A DNA stretch of 64,000 bases from an uncultured Bacteroidales bacterium (GTDB lineage Bacteria > Bacteroidota > Bacteroidia > Bacteroidales > Paludibacteraceae): positions 1-64,000 of the forward strand of contig CAMHOY010000007.1 in assembly GCA_946186915.1 (NCBI GenBank), in the 5' to 3' direction. Of the stretch, positions 26,636 to 35,527 are shown piece after piece (the first letter of the stretch is position 1; each line of letters begins with the position of its first letter). A program made the translations under genes and the position numbers. The notes under the pieces are model-generated. The model did not search any database, had not been told where the DNA came from, and was given only the letters and a program-made list of their open reading frames with translations.

Positions 26636-26642
26636 CGAATTA

Positions 26643-27668
26643 TTAGCGTTGTACTCGTCCATTCGCATTACCACCTGCAAGGCTGAGCACTTCGTCCTCC
26701 GAAACGAGGTTGTAGTCGCCGTTGATGGTGTGCTTGAGCGCCGAAGCGGCCACTGCGAACTCAAGCGCCGAAGCCTGGTCGCCCGGATATTTGAGCATAC
26801 CGTGGATCAGACCGCCGGAGAACGAGTCACCGCCACCTACGCGGTCGATGATCGGGTTGATCTCGTAACGCTTGCTCTGGTAGAACTCTTTGCCGTTGTA
26901 GATCATCGCCTTCCAGCCGTTGAAGGTAGCGCTGTAGCTCTCGCGCAGCGTCGAAACAACATACTTGAAGCCGAACTCTTTCATCATCTGCTCGAAGATG
27001 CCCTTGTAGCCCTCAGCGTTGGTCTCGCCGCCTTCTACATCTGCATCGGGCTTGAAGCCGAGACAGAGCTCTGCATCCTCTTCATTACCGATACATACAT
27101 CTACATACTTCATCAATGGACGCATGATAGAGATAGCTTTCTCGCTGGTCCACAGTTTCTTACGGAAGTTCAGGTCAACCGAAACGGTCACGCCGTGACG
27201 TTTGGCAGCCTCGCAAGCCAGTTTGGTGATCTCTGCAGCCTTGTCCGAGATAGCCGGAGTGATACCGCTCCAGTGGAACCATGCTGCGCCTTCCATGATC
27301 TTGTCGAAGTCAAAGTCCTTCGGATCCGCCTCAGCGATGGCGCTGTGAGCACGGTCGTAGATGACCTTGGACGGACGCATCGAAGCACCTGTCTCGCAGT
27401 AGTACAATCCGATGCGGTCGCCGCCACGAACGATATAATCGTCCTTCACGCCGTAACGACGCAGCGAGTTAACGGCAATCTGACCGATCTCGTGCTTCGG
27501 CAGTTTGGTAACGAGATAAGCCTCGTGGCCGTAGTTGGCGCACGAAATAGCCACGTTTGCCTCACCACCACCGGGGATGATACGGAAGTGATCAGACTGA
27601 ATGAAACGATCTTGTCCTTCCGGACTCAGGCGGAGCATAATCTCGCCCAATGTAATAATTTTAGCCAT
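26643..27668 (-). CDS. kdgK: 2-dehydro-3-deoxygluconokinase
   Basis: Phosphorylates KDG to KDPG. A PfkB/ribokinase-fold protein of 341 residues with the N-terminal GEIMLRLSP and GGGEANVAISCANYGHEA signatures, and the C-terminal RVGGGDSFSGGLIHG motif with catalytic Asp281. Gene order after uxaC and before eda supports the KDG assignment over other PfkB sugars. Confidence 0.93.
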   Translation of the reverse strand: MAKIITLGEIMLRLSPEGQDRFIQSDHFRIIPGGGEANVAISCANYGHEAYLVTKLPKHEIGQIAVNSLRRYGVKDDYIVRGGDRIGLYYCETGASMRPSKVIYDRAHSAIAEADPKDFDFDKIMEGAAWFHWSGITPAISDKAAEITKLACEAAKRHGVTVSVDLNFRKKLWTSEKAISIMRPLMKYVDVCIGNEEDAELCLGFKPDADVEGGETNAEGYKGIFEQMMKEFGFKYVVSTLRESYSATFNGWKAMIYNGKEFYQSKRYEINPIIDRVGGGDSFSGGLIHGMLKYPGDQASALEFAVAASALKHTINGDYNLVSEDEVLSLAGGNANGRVQR

Positions 27669-27700
27669 GATGAAAAATATTTATAGTTTATGATTGCAAA

Positions 27701-29116
27701 TTAAAATTTGAAGTAATTCTTTGCGTTGTTGTAGCAGATGTCTTCTACCATCTGTTGAACGCGGGCTTTCTCGTAACCGGTGTACGGGATCATGCCGTTC
27801 TCGATGTCGTTGCCGAGGACGTTGCAAAGCGTGCGGCGGAAGTACTCATGGCGCGGATAGCTCAGGAACGAACGGCTGTCGGTCAGCATACCTACCATGC
27901 GGCTCAAGAGACCGAGGTTGGAGAGTGCCATCATCTGCTTCTCCATACCGTCTTTCTGATCGAGGAACCACCAGCCGGAACCGAACTGAATCTTTCCCGG
28001 TACCGAACCGTCCTGGAAGTTACCTAACATCGTGGCAATCACTTCGTTAGCGCACGGGTTGAGGTTGTAGAGAATGGTCTTAGCCAGATGTCCTTCGCTG
28101 TTCATCTCATCGAGGAAATGGCTCATGGCCTTCGCGGTCGTGAACTCGCCGATGGAGTCGAAACCGGTGTCTGCGCCGAGCTGAGCAAACATCTTGCTGT
28201 TATTGTTACGGATAGCACCGTAGTGGTACTGCTGCGTCCAGCCCGAAGCGTAGTCCATCTCGGCCTGAGCGTGCAAGTAAGCGTGCTTGTACTGACGGAT
28301 CTCATAGATGGAGAGTTCCTTGCCTGCAAGGGCTTTCTCGAAGATGGCATTGATCTCAGCGTCGGTGTACGGCTCGTCGTAGAACTCCTCGATACCGTGG
28401 TCGGAGAGACGGCAACCCATCGACTCAAAGAAATCATGACGTTTCTGGAGAGCGTCCACCATGTCTGCGAAGTTGCGGATCTCTACGCCGGCTACCTTAG
28501 CCAGTTTCTCGATGTATGCTTTCCAAGTAGCGGCTTCGATGTTCATACCTGCGTCCGGACGCCATGTCGGCAACATACGAACCTCTGCGGTCGGGTCTTC
28601 CTTGACCATCTTGTGCCACTCGAGGCTGTCAGCCGGGTCGTCGGTCGTGCAGACGAGTTCCACGTGATAGTGCTTCATCAGTCCGCGCGGACAGAACTTC
28701 GGATCGTTGGCAATGAGGTCGTTGCACTTGTCGTAGATAGCACGTGCGGTCTCGGGGTTCAAACGCTCCTCAATACCGAAAGCGGTCTTGAGCTCCAAAT
28801 GGGTCCAGTGGTACAGCGGGTTGCGGAAAGTATAAGGAACGGTCTCTGCCCATTTCTCAAACTTCTCCCAGTCGGTGGTGTCCTTACCGGTGCAGAAACG
28901 CTCGTCCACGCCGTTCGAACGCATTGCACGCCATTTGTAGTGGTCGCCCATGAGCCAGATCTGTGCGATGGATTCGAAACGCTTGTTCTCGGCAACCATC
29001 TGCGGAATAAGGTGGCAGTGATAATCGATAATCGGCATTTTAGCCGCATGATTGTGATACAACTCCTGTGCTGTCTCTGTCTGCAGCAGGAAATCTTTGT
29101 CCATGAAAGCTTTCAT
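27701..29116 (-). CDS. uxaC: Glucuronate (uronate) isomerase
   Basis: Interconverts D-glucuronate and fructuronate, or galacturonate and tagaturonate. The 471-residue amidohydrolase-fold enzyme shows IDYHCHLIPQMVAENKRF, ELVCTTDDPADSLEWH, RPDAGMNIEA, YHYGAIRNNN and the C-terminal LTDSRSFLSYPRHEYFRRTLC, all family signatures. First gene of the hexuronate operon. The downstream reductase and dehydratase (uxaB/uxuB, uxaA/uxuA) needed to reach KDG are not in the window. Confidence 0.96.
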   Translation of the reverse strand: MKAFMDKDFLLQTETAQELYHNHAAKMPIIDYHCHLIPQMVAENKRFESIAQIWLMGDHYKWRAMRSNGVDERFCTGKDTTDWEKFEKWAETVPYTFRNPLYHWTHLELKTAFGIEERLNPETARAIYDKCNDLIANDPKFCPRGLMKHYHVELVCTTDDPADSLEWHKMVKEDPTAEVRMLPTWRPDAGMNIEAATWKAYIEKLAKVAGVEIRNFADMVDALQKRHDFFESMGCRLSDHGIEEFYDEPYTDAEINAIFEKALAGKELSIYEIRQYKHAYLHAQAEMDYASGWTQQYHYGAIRNNNSKMFAQLGADTGFDSIGEFTTAKAMSHFLDEMNSEGHLAKTILYNLNPCANEVIATMLGNFQDGSVPGKIQFGSGWWFLDQKDGMEKQMMALSNLGLLSRMVGMLTDSRSFLSYPRHEYFRRTLCNVLGNDIENGMIPYTGYEKARVQQMVEDICYNNAKNYFKF

Positions 29117-29161
29117 AAAGAATTATAGTATTAAATGATGTTATTTTTCCCGAGACTGGTA

Positions 29162-29202
29162 CGCGCTAAACATGCGCGCACAATATATCGGCTGCAAAAT
29201 TA
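29162..29202 (-). promoter_or_regulatory. Probable promoter and operator of the hexuronate operon
   Basis: A TAATTTTG box (29195-29202, minus strand) lacks a good TTTG at -33. In the leader just downstream is an inverted repeat, GCGC-7 nt-GCGC (29163-29177), a plausible repressor site. The regulator is not encoded here. Confidence 0.45.
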
Positions 29203-29243
29203 CCTAAAAAATCGCAACTCTATGTGTAAAAATTGACGCATTT

Positions 29244-29275
29244 TTTGCACATATCAAAAAAATATATTACCTTTG
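29244..29275 (+). promoter_or_regulatory. Promoter of the polyprenyl synthase gene
   Basis: TTTG (29244-29247) and TACCTTTG (29268-29275), 20-nt gap, 17 nt ahead of the ATG at 29293. Confidence 0.8.
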
Positions 29276-29292
29276 CAGCCGATTCGGACAAA

Positions 29293-30285
29293 ATGGACAC
29301 TTTATCGAACATACGTCAACCTTTATCGGCGCAGTGGAAGCACTACGAGCGGATGATGGAGGCATCGCTGCGAGCGGACAATAAGTTACAGCAAGAGGTG
29401 CTGTCTTACGTAGGTTCACGTCGCGGCAAACAGTTGCGTCCGTTACTGGTATTACTGGCTGCGCAGATCTGTAATCCGGTGACGGAAAAAACCATTCGTT
29501 CAGCCGTTGCACTGGAACTGTTGCATACGGCAAGTCTCATTCACGATGATGTCGTAGACAGTTCCGATACTCGTCGCGGCGTAGCGGCGGTGCATACCAA
29601 GTGGTCCAACAAGGTTGCGGTACTTATCGGCGATTACATGTTGGCGAAGGTGATAGGATTGGTGGCCGAAGTGCGTAATATTCGCATCTTAGAGATCGTG
29701 TCCCAGTTAGGTAAGAGTTTGTCAAGTGGAGAAATGGTGCAGTTGCACGTAGGGCAGAGTATGTGGATTGATGAGGCGCGCTATTTGCAAGTAATCAACC
29801 AGAAGACCGCTCAACTGTTCCAAGCCTGCTCCGAGGCGGGCGCTGAGAGTGCAGGATGTACGCCGCGTCAACGCGCCGCGCTGCGCGAATACGGACGGTT
29901 GTTGGGATTGTGTTTCCAGATAAAAGATGATATCTTCGATTATAGCGATTTGGAGGAAATAGGCAAACCGACGATGAGTGATTTGCGGGACGGAAAAGTT
30001 ACGCTACCGCTGATAGAAGCATTGCGGAGAGCACCACAGAGTGAAGCGGAGCACATCCGTGAGTTAGGTGAGATGTTGGCGGCGCACAGCGAGACCATAG
30101 AAATCGATAAAGCACTGCAGGAGATCAAGGCGTTTGTGATGCGCTTCAAAGGGGATGAGTATGCCGTGCGCCAGATGTTAGCCTATAAAAAGCAAGCCAT
30201 GGAAGCTTTAGGTATCTTCCATGACTGTCCTGAGAAAACAAGTCTGCTGGCTTTACTGGACTACGCCATCAATAGAGTTCAGTAA
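29293..30285 (+). CDS. ispB: Polyprenyl diphosphate synthase
   Basis: Builds the all-trans isoprenoid chain of the quinone (menaquinone) from IPP. The 330-residue protein has both Asp-rich motifs: HDDVVDSSDTRRG (Asp85/86/89) and KDDIFDY (Asp212/213/216), plus GKQLRPLLVLLAA. Chain length cannot be read reliably. The start at 29293 follows the promoter. The 3' end overlaps the convergent sufD by 33 nt. Confidence 0.9.
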   Translation: MDTLSNIRQPLSAQWKHYERMMEASLRADNKLQQEVLSYVGSRRGKQLRPLLVLLAAQICNPVTEKTIRSAVALELLHTASLIHDDVVDSSDTRRGVAAVHTKWSNKVAVLIGDYMLAKVIGLVAEVRNIRILEIVSQLGKSLSSGEMVQLHVGQSMWIDEARYLQVINQKTAQLFQACSEAGAESAGCTPRQRAALREYGRLLGLCFQIKDDIFDYSDLEEIGKPTMSDLRDGKVTLPLIEALRRAPQSEAEHIRELGEMLAAHSETIEIDKALQEIKAFVMRFKGDEYAVRQMLAYKKQAMEALGIFHDCPEKTSLLALLDYAINRVQ

Positions 30286-30864
30286 TTGTTCTCTTAATTC
30301 ATCATCGCTGATGGTAGCGAGGACGTCTTTCATAAACGCGTTAACGAGGAGTTGGCGCGCTTTCTGTTTGTCTATGCCTCGTTGTTGCATGTAGAAGAGT
30401 GCGGACTCATCGAGTTGTCCGGTCGAAGCACCGTGGGTAGCCTTGACATCATCAGCGTAGATTTCCAGTTGCGGTTGCGTGCGCATTTCCGCGTCCTTGG
30501 AGAGGAGGAGATTGCGGTTGGTCTGATGGGCATCGGTCTTCTGCGCGTCCTGTGCAATCTTCAGATCTCCGATAAAATGACCGCGCGATTGATCCGCTAA
30601 CACAAACTTAATCAACTGATTAGATGTGCCGCCTCCTACAGCGTGTGTGACGTGCGTCTCGGCAGTGACGGATTCATCACCATGCAAGTTCTCCAAGCCA
30701 TAAATCTCCGTCAGGCAGCCTTCTCCTAATTGGTTTACCGTAATAGAGAACGAGGCATTGATCACATGTATTTTCACATGCGAACCGGCTTCCTGATCGA
30801 TTTGAAGATTTACTTCTTCGTTGATGAAGACACGCTCAAATATTTCGCCTTTAGATATTCTCAT
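30253..30864 (-). CDS. sufD: Half-length SufD-like Fe-S assembly protein
   Basis: Scaffold partner of SufC. Only about 203 residues are present against roughly 430-450 in typical SufD. What remains is the C-terminal beta-helix and helical domain: [66 protein letters not shown], and the C-terminal LLVNAF helix. The ATHGAS context is SufD-type, not SufB. The usual Cys in 'DVKCTHGA' is Ala here. The N-terminal domain is absent, not frameshifted, because sufC lies directly upstream and overlaps. sufB and sufS are not adjacent. ATG at 30870 is an alternative start. Confidence 0.85.
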   Translation of the reverse strand: MRISKGEIFERVFINEEVNLQIDQEAGSHVKIHVINASFSITVNQLGEGCLTEIYGLENLHGDESVTAETHVTHAVGGGTSNQLIKFVLADQSRGHFIGDLKIAQDAQKTDAHQTNRNLLLSKDAEMRTQPQLEIYADDVKATHGASTGQLDESALFYMQQRGIDKQKARQLLVNAFMKDVLATISDDELREQLLNSIDGVVQ

Positions 30865-31594
30865 ATCCATGCTCTTCGAGTTCGAGGGCTAAGGTTTTGT
30901 CGCCTGTTTTGACGATTTTTCCGTCTGCGAGGACGTGCACAAAGTCAGGGACGATGTAGTCTAGCAGTCGCTGATAGTGGGTGATGACGATGGAGGCGTT
31001 CTGCGGAGTCTTGAGGCGGTTGACACCTTCGGCTACGATGCGGAGTGCGTCAATATCGAGTCCTGAATCAGTCTCATCGAGGATCGCGAGACACGGCTCC
31101 AACATCGCCATCTGGAAGATCTCATTCTTTTTCTTCTCACCACCGGAGAAACCTTCATTAACCGAACGGTTATTGAGTTTGTCGGGGAGTTCCAAGAGTT
31201 TCTTTTTCTCGCGCATAAGGGAGAGGAACTCTTTTGGCGAGATGGGTTCTTTCCCTTCGTACTCGCGTTTGGCATTGATGGCGGTACGCATGAAATTGGT
31301 CATGCTGACACCGGGAATCTCTACAGGATATTGAAAAGAAAGGAACACGCCTGCGCGTGCGCGTACTTCCGGTTCCATCGCCAGAAGGTCCTGTCCTTTG
31401 AGATAGACTTCGCCGGAGGTTACTTCATAGGCGGGGTTACCGGTGAGGACAGCAGAGAGCGTGGATTTACCAGCCCCGTTTGGCCCCATGATAGCGTGAA
31501 CCTCACCTTCGTTGATGACGAGGTTGACGCCCTTGAGAATCTCCTTTCCACCGATAGAGGCATGCAAATCTTTTATTTCTAATAATTTATTCAT
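30851..31594 (-). CDS. sufC: Fe-S cluster assembly ATPase SufC
   Basis: ABC-type ATPase that drives SufBD scaffolds. The 247-residue protein has Walker [10 protein letters not shown] (37-45), the SufC-type signature [17 protein letters not shown], Walker [17 protein letters not shown] and the H-loop ITHYQRLL. It is preceded by the M28 peptidase gene and overlaps sufD by 14-20 nt. Confidence 0.96.
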   Translation of the reverse strand: MNKLLEIKDLHASIGGKEILKGVNLVINEGEVHAIMGPNGAGKSTLSAVLTGNPAYEVTSGEVYLKGQDLLAMEPEVRARAGVFLSFQYPVEIPGVSMTNFMRTAINAKREYEGKEPISPKEFLSLMREKKKLLELPDKLNNRSVNEGFSGGEKKKNEIFQMAMLEPCLAILDETDSGLDIDALRIVAEGVNRLKTPQNASIVITHYQRLLDYIVPDFVHVLADGKIVKTGDKTLALELEEHGYENI

Positions 31595-31615
31595 TTCTTA
31601 AAAATAGTAAACTTT

Positions 31616-32581
31616 TTACAGTTGGCTCATCACTACTTCTCCGACAGCCTGAAGGGTGGATTTTGATATGTTATCCATGTTGTCTTTGCGCGTGTGCCAC
31701 CAAGATGCGAAACCGGTGGCATTGCGTATATCATAATGGATAATGTCCACGCAAGGAATACCGGCGATATAATTGACGTAATAGTGGTCGTCGGTAATAG
31801 GATAGGATTGCTGGTTGTTGAAATATGTGCCATATCCGAGTTTCTCGGCGGTGTTCCATATCTGCTGCTGGTAGTTGGCGGCATATTGGGTGGAGTACAG
31901 CTCCCGCGGGAAGGAAGCGTCCGGTGCTCCGACCATATCTAGCACTATGCCGTATTGATAGGCAGGCGCATTGATTTTGGCATAACTGGTAGCCCACAAC
32001 TGCGAACCCAGACACCATGTGTCTTCCCGTTCTGCTCCCGTGTAGAAACGCGGTGTGCCCATATCTTCGCAATCAAACAGGACGATGTCCACAGGTATGC
32101 GAAGGGTGGAGTCCGCTATGCGCTGACCGAGTTGCCGGCCTACCTCAAGCAGCACGCCTACACCACTCGCACCATCGTTGGCACCGGGTACATTGTAATA
32201 GCGGTCGTTGTAGTTCTCTTCCTCATCGCACCACGGGCGTGTGTCATAGTGGGCGCCCAGAAGAACACGGGGGCGATTCGCCGTCTCCGGAGTATTGAAA
32301 TGTGCAATGATATTGTATATCTGCTGCATGTTGCCACGGTAGTCCGGCATCTGTCCCCGTTGCAGTTCAACGATAGCGCCTTGCTCGCGGAAGGTCTGAA
32401 TCAACCATACAGCGCAGTCATTATGCGCTTTGCTGTTCGGGACGCGCGGACCGAAAGCCATTTGGCGTTCGATATAGGCATACGCCGAGTCGGAAGAAAA
32501 AACGGGACGCGTAATAGCGGCTTGCTTTTTGCCGCAAGCCGCTAAGAGAAAACATGTTATGTATAATAGGATTTTTTTCAT
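31616..32581 (-). CDS. M28-family metallopeptidase or glutaminyl cyclase, lipoprotein
   Basis: Signal MKKILLYITCFLLAAC with lipidated Cys16. The catalytic domain keeps the M28 zinc-ligand set: GAHYDT (His, first), GANDGASG (bridging Asp), FDCED (Glu), LDMVG (Asp) and WWHTRKDN (His). Bacteroidetes proteins of this shape include glutaminyl-peptide cyclotransferases, which cyclise N-terminal Gln of exported proteins after signal cleavage. Cyclase and aminopeptidase cannot be told apart here. ATG overlaps the prs stop (ATGA). Confidence 0.87.
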   Translation of the reverse strand: MKKILLYITCFLLAACGKKQAAITRPVFSSDSAYAYIERQMAFGPRVPNSKAHNDCAVWLIQTFREQGAIVELQRGQMPDYRGNMQQIYNIIAHFNTPETANRPRVLLGAHYDTRPWCDEEENYNDRYYNVPGANDGASGVGVLLEVGRQLGQRIADSTLRIPVDIVLFDCEDMGTPRFYTGAEREDTWCLGSQLWATSYAKINAPAYQYGIVLDMVGAPDASFPRELYSTQYAANYQQQIWNTAEKLGYGTYFNNQQSYPITDDHYYVNYIAGIPCVDIIHYDIRNATGFASWWHTRKDNMDNISKSTLQAVGEVVMSQL

Positions 32582-33537
32582 CGGATATTGGTCTCACTAA
32601 CGGAGGTGTGGTTTTGAATGGAACGTATGGTCTGCGCTATAGACCCTGCCAAGGTCTCGATATGCAGTTTATGGCAGCGTAGGGGATCAATAGGAAGCGA
32701 GTCGGTGCATACGAGTTCTTCGAGCGAAGATTCTTCAATGCGTTGGCACGCAGGACCGCTGAGCACACCGTGCGTCACTACGGCGCGTACACTCCTTGCA
32801 CCGGCAGCCGTCATGACTTCCGCCGCTTTGCAGAGCGTACCTGCAGTGTCGGCGATATCATCGAAGAGCACAACATCTTTACCGTACACGTCACCAAGCA
32901 CACGTATCTCGGATACTTTGTTGAAATCCGGACGGTTCTTATAGCATATAACCATAGGTACTTCGCGATCGGTAAGCACGTGCAGTTTCTTCGCGAAGTT
33001 CGATGCGCGTTTGGAGCCGCCAACGTCCGGTGAAGCCACAATGAGTTTCTTGAGGTTCAATCCGGCTACGTACGGTGCCAGTACATTCGACCCATAAATA
33101 TGATCCACAGGAATATCAAAGAATCCCTGAATCTGGTCCGCATGCAGATCTACTGTGATGACGCGGTCCGCGCCGGCAACCTGCAACATGTTTGCTACCA
33201 GTTTGGCACCGATGGAGACACGCGGTTTGTCTTTGCGGTCCTGTCGTGCCCAACCGAAATACGGAATGACGGCATTTACTGTCGCGGCACTCGCGCGCTT
33301 GGCGGCATCAATCATCAGCAGTAACTCCATCAGGTTGTCGCTGCTCGGACAGGTAGGTTGAACCAAATATACTGACTGTCCGCGTACGGACTCTTCGAAA
33401 TAAGCGCAGAACTCACCATCCGAGAAGCGGTCAATACGCAGGTTGCCTAACTGACACCCCAACTCTTCGCAGACGCGTTTTGCCAATGCCTCGCCTTTTG
33501 AACCGGCAAAGACCTTAAACTGGTTTGTCTCCTCCAT
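32578..33537 (-). CDS. prs: Ribose-phosphate pyrophosphokinase
   Basis: Makes PRPP for purine, pyrimidine, His and NAD synthesis. 319 residues, class I type, with SVYLVQPTCPSSDNLMELLLMIDAAKRASA, DLHADQIQGFFDIPVDH and the PRPP-binding loop VVLFDDIADTAGTL. Coupled to both neighbours by TAATG and ATGA overlaps. Confidence 0.97.
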   Translation of the reverse strand: MEETNQFKVFAGSKGEALAKRVCEELGCQLGNLRIDRFSDGEFCAYFEESVRGQSVYLVQPTCPSSDNLMELLLMIDAAKRASAATVNAVIPYFGWARQDRKDKPRVSIGAKLVANMLQVAGADRVITVDLHADQIQGFFDIPVDHIYGSNVLAPYVAGLNLKKLIVASPDVGGSKRASNFAKKLHVLTDREVPMVICYKNRPDFNKVSEIRVLGDVYGKDVVLFDDIADTAGTLCKAAEVMTAAGARSVRAVVTHGVLSGPACQRIEESSLEELVCTDSLPIDPLRCHKLHIETLAGSIAQTIRSIQNHTSVSETNIR

Positions 33538-33851
33538 TACTTATTTTTTTTCTTTTTAGTATTAGCGACAGGAGTACTAATGCCCATCAGTTGCTCAAAA
33601 GCGGGTGACTCGCACGGTAGCAGCCCGTTTGAAAGACGACGGATATCATCGCGTACACGGCTGAGTCCAGCCTCCTGGTCGCGATTCCAGACGAGGTTGC
33701 GCTGGCGCATACATTGCGCGATATACACCTCCAGTGCATCGCGTTCCGGACTCGGAGACAACTGCGAAGCATAGGCAATCATATCCTGCACAATGCGTCC
33801 GTAGTTACGCATCTGAATGGGCGTGGTGTTTCTTTTTAATTGTAATGTCAT
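33537..33851 (-). CDS. DUF4290-like small protein
   Basis: A 104-residue protein starting LQLKRNTTPIQMRNYGRIVQDMIAYASQL. This resembles the 'PEYGRNIQQMVDYAL.I.DREER' opening of the Bacteroidetes-specific DUF4290 family, but the protein is about half the usual length. The C-terminus is a Lys run (TKKKKNK) typical of a nucleic-acid-associated or ribosome-associated protein, with function unknown. It overlaps prs by TAATG and starts one base past the EEP gene. Confidence 0.6.
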   Translation of the reverse strand: MTLQLKRNTTPIQMRNYGRIVQDMIAYASQLSPSPERDALEVYIAQCMRQRNLVWNRDQEAGLSRVRDDIRRLSNGLLPCESPAFEQLMGISTPVANTKKKKNK

Positions 33852-33852
33852 A

Positions 33853-34917
33853 TTATTTCTTGCGAATGAGGTAAATCATCGTCGGGAAGTGGTCTCCGTA
33901 ACCATTCTGCCATACGCCACCTTTGTGGGTACGCAGCGGAGCTCCTTTGTCTTTGCCTTCCTGGACGGTGAGGAACGGTTTGTTGAAGACTTGCGATTTC
34001 CAATATGCCCATCTACCGCTGTTCTTGTCTTCGTTCAGCAGTGGTTCGGAGATGATGATCTGGTCGAAGAGGTTCCAACCGCCGTTATAGAACAGCGTTC
34101 CGGTACCGTTGGAGAGGTGAATCCACATAGTGTTGTACCATCCTTGCGGCTCTACTTGTTTGGGTTTCTTCTTTGCCTGAATAACATCCTTACAACTGTG
34201 GTTGTCCGGGTCATCGTTGAGGTCACCCATGATGATGATTTTTGCTTTCGGCTCTTTGAGGTAGATCGAGTCGCATATATGCATGGTGAGCATCGCTGCT
34301 GTGTCACGTCCCGGACGGGAAGACAGTTCGCCGCCATATCGGCTCGGCCAGTGGTTGGTGATCATATGGATCTTCTCGGGTTTGCCGTCGCCCATCAGGT
34401 AACCCGAAACGAGCAGTTGTAGACGGGTCTTGATAACACCGCCGTCGGCATAATGCGCTTTTAACTCATATCCCTTCACATTCGAAGGTTTGAAGAGCAG
34501 GGTGTCATACAGAAAACCTACATCCACACCACGGCGATCCGGACCCTCCAGTAAGATAGGTTTGAGACGGCGGCCGTACACGCTGTTGGTCTCCTTGCAC
34601 AGATCTTCCAAACAACCGATGTTCTCCACCTCGGCTACACCGATACATGCAGCGCCGCGCGGGTCGTAATCCGTACCGAGTTGCGCTACCGCATAACCCA
34701 TCTTCTTGATTTTGTGCTCGTATTTGTAACTCGTCCACTTCATACCGCCGTCCGGCAAGTACTCATAATCGTTTTTACCCTCGTCATGAATAGTGTCGAA
34801 GAGGTTCTCAAGGTTGTAAAAGGCGATGCAACGAACGTACTGTTGCTCCGTCTCGGCGTTAGCGAATGTGCTAACTGTCAGCAGCAATGCTGCTACCCAA
34901 ATCATTGTGTGTTTCAT
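33853..34917 (-). CDS. Secreted endonuclease/exonuclease/phosphatase-family protein
   Basis: A 354-residue protein with a cleavable signal (MKHTMIWVAALLLTVSTFANA). The EEP fold is marked by FYNLENLFDTIHD (start), GVAEVEN (catalytic Glu), TNHWPSRYGG, MGDLNDDP and the terminal YGDHFP (catalytic His). Relatives hydrolyse DNA/RNA or phosphodiesters outside the cytoplasm; the substrate is unknown. It heads a six-gene coupled transcript through prs to sufD. Confidence 0.88.
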   Translation of the reverse strand: MKHTMIWVAALLLTVSTFANAETEQQYVRCIAFYNLENLFDTIHDEGKNDYEYLPDGGMKWTSYKYEHKIKKMGYAVAQLGTDYDPRGAACIGVAEVENIGCLEDLCKETNSVYGRRLKPILLEGPDRRGVDVGFLYDTLLFKPSNVKGYELKAHYADGGVIKTRLQLLVSGYLMGDGKPEKIHMITNHWPSRYGGELSSRPGRDTAAMLTMHICDSIYLKEPKAKIIIMGDLNDDPDNHSCKDVIQAKKKPKQVEPQGWYNTMWIHLSNGTGTLFYNGGWNLFDQIIISEPLLNEDKNSGRWAYWKSQVFNKPFLTVQEGKDKGAPLRTHKGGVWQNGYGDHFPTMIYLIRKK

Positions 34918-34951
34918 AATATATAAGTGATAGTTGTTTTCAAATCGGCTA

Positions 34952-34983
34952 CAAAATTACGAATAATTTTTGAAATACGCAAG
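34952..34983 (-). promoter_or_regulatory. Promoter of the EEP-prs-suf transcript
   Basis: Minus-strand TAATTTTG (34952-34959) with CTTG (34980-34983) at a 20-nt gap. Back-to-back with the ssb promoter. Confidence 0.7.
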
Positions 34984-34998
34984 ATTTAAGTGAATTTA

Positions 34999-35030
34999 TT
35001 TGCATAAATGCAAAAAAAGTTGTACTTTTG
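34999..35030 (+). promoter_or_regulatory. Promoter of the ssb operon
   Basis: TTTG (34999-35002) and TACTTTTG (35023-35030), 20-nt gap. Confidence 0.8.
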
Positions 35031-35062
35031 CAGCAGATTTTAACTTAACTCTTAATTTTATT

Positions 35063-35527
35063 ATGTCAAGCGTAAACAAAGTAATCCTTATTGGTAACGT
35101 CGGAAATGACCCCGAAGTACGTTATTTAGACCGCGGCGTTGCTATTGCAACTTTCAATCTCGCAACAACAGAGCGCGGGTATGTAATGCAAAACGGTACG
35201 CAAGTACCAGACGTGACCGAATGGCACTCCATCGTCCTTTGGCGCAACCTTGCTGAATGGGCGCAGCAGAACTTGCGAAAAAGTATGAAAATCTATGTAG
35301 AGGGCAAACTCAAAACACGTTCATGGGAGAAAGACGGACAGATACGCCGCAAGACGGAGATCGTTGCAGAGAACGTACAGATCCTCTACAAGCCCGAGCA
35401 ATACAGACGAAATGACAATCTGAATGCCGCAGAACCGCTGAGCGAAGAGCCGGAGAATGTGAACGATGAGGCTTCGGAATCTCAAGAGACACAGCAGAGC
35501 GGCGGATTCTTTAACAATATTTTCTGA
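35063..35527 (+). CDS. ssb: Single-stranded DNA-binding protein
   Basis: A 154-residue OB-fold SSB: SVNKVILIGNVGNDPEVRYLDRGVAIATFNLATTE, EWHSIVLWRNLAEWAQQNLRKSMKIYVEGKLKTRSWEK. An acidic, disordered C-tail ends in GGFFNNIF, shorter of acid than the E. coli DDDIPF tip but like other Bacteroidetes SSBs. The start follows a 33-nt AT-rich leader. Its TGA overlaps the ATG of the next gene. Confidence 0.96.
   Translation: MSSVNKVILIGNVGNDPEVRYLDRGVAIATFNLATTERGYVMQNGTQVPDVTEWHSIVLWRNLAEWAQQNLRKSMKIYVEGKLKTRSWEKDGQIRRKTEIVAENVQILYKPEQYRRNDNLNAAEPLSEEPENVNDEASESQETQQSGGFFNNIF

Noticed and set aside
26649..27686. 345-residue open frame opposite kdgK
   Set aside because: Antisense of a gene with complete PfkB motifs.
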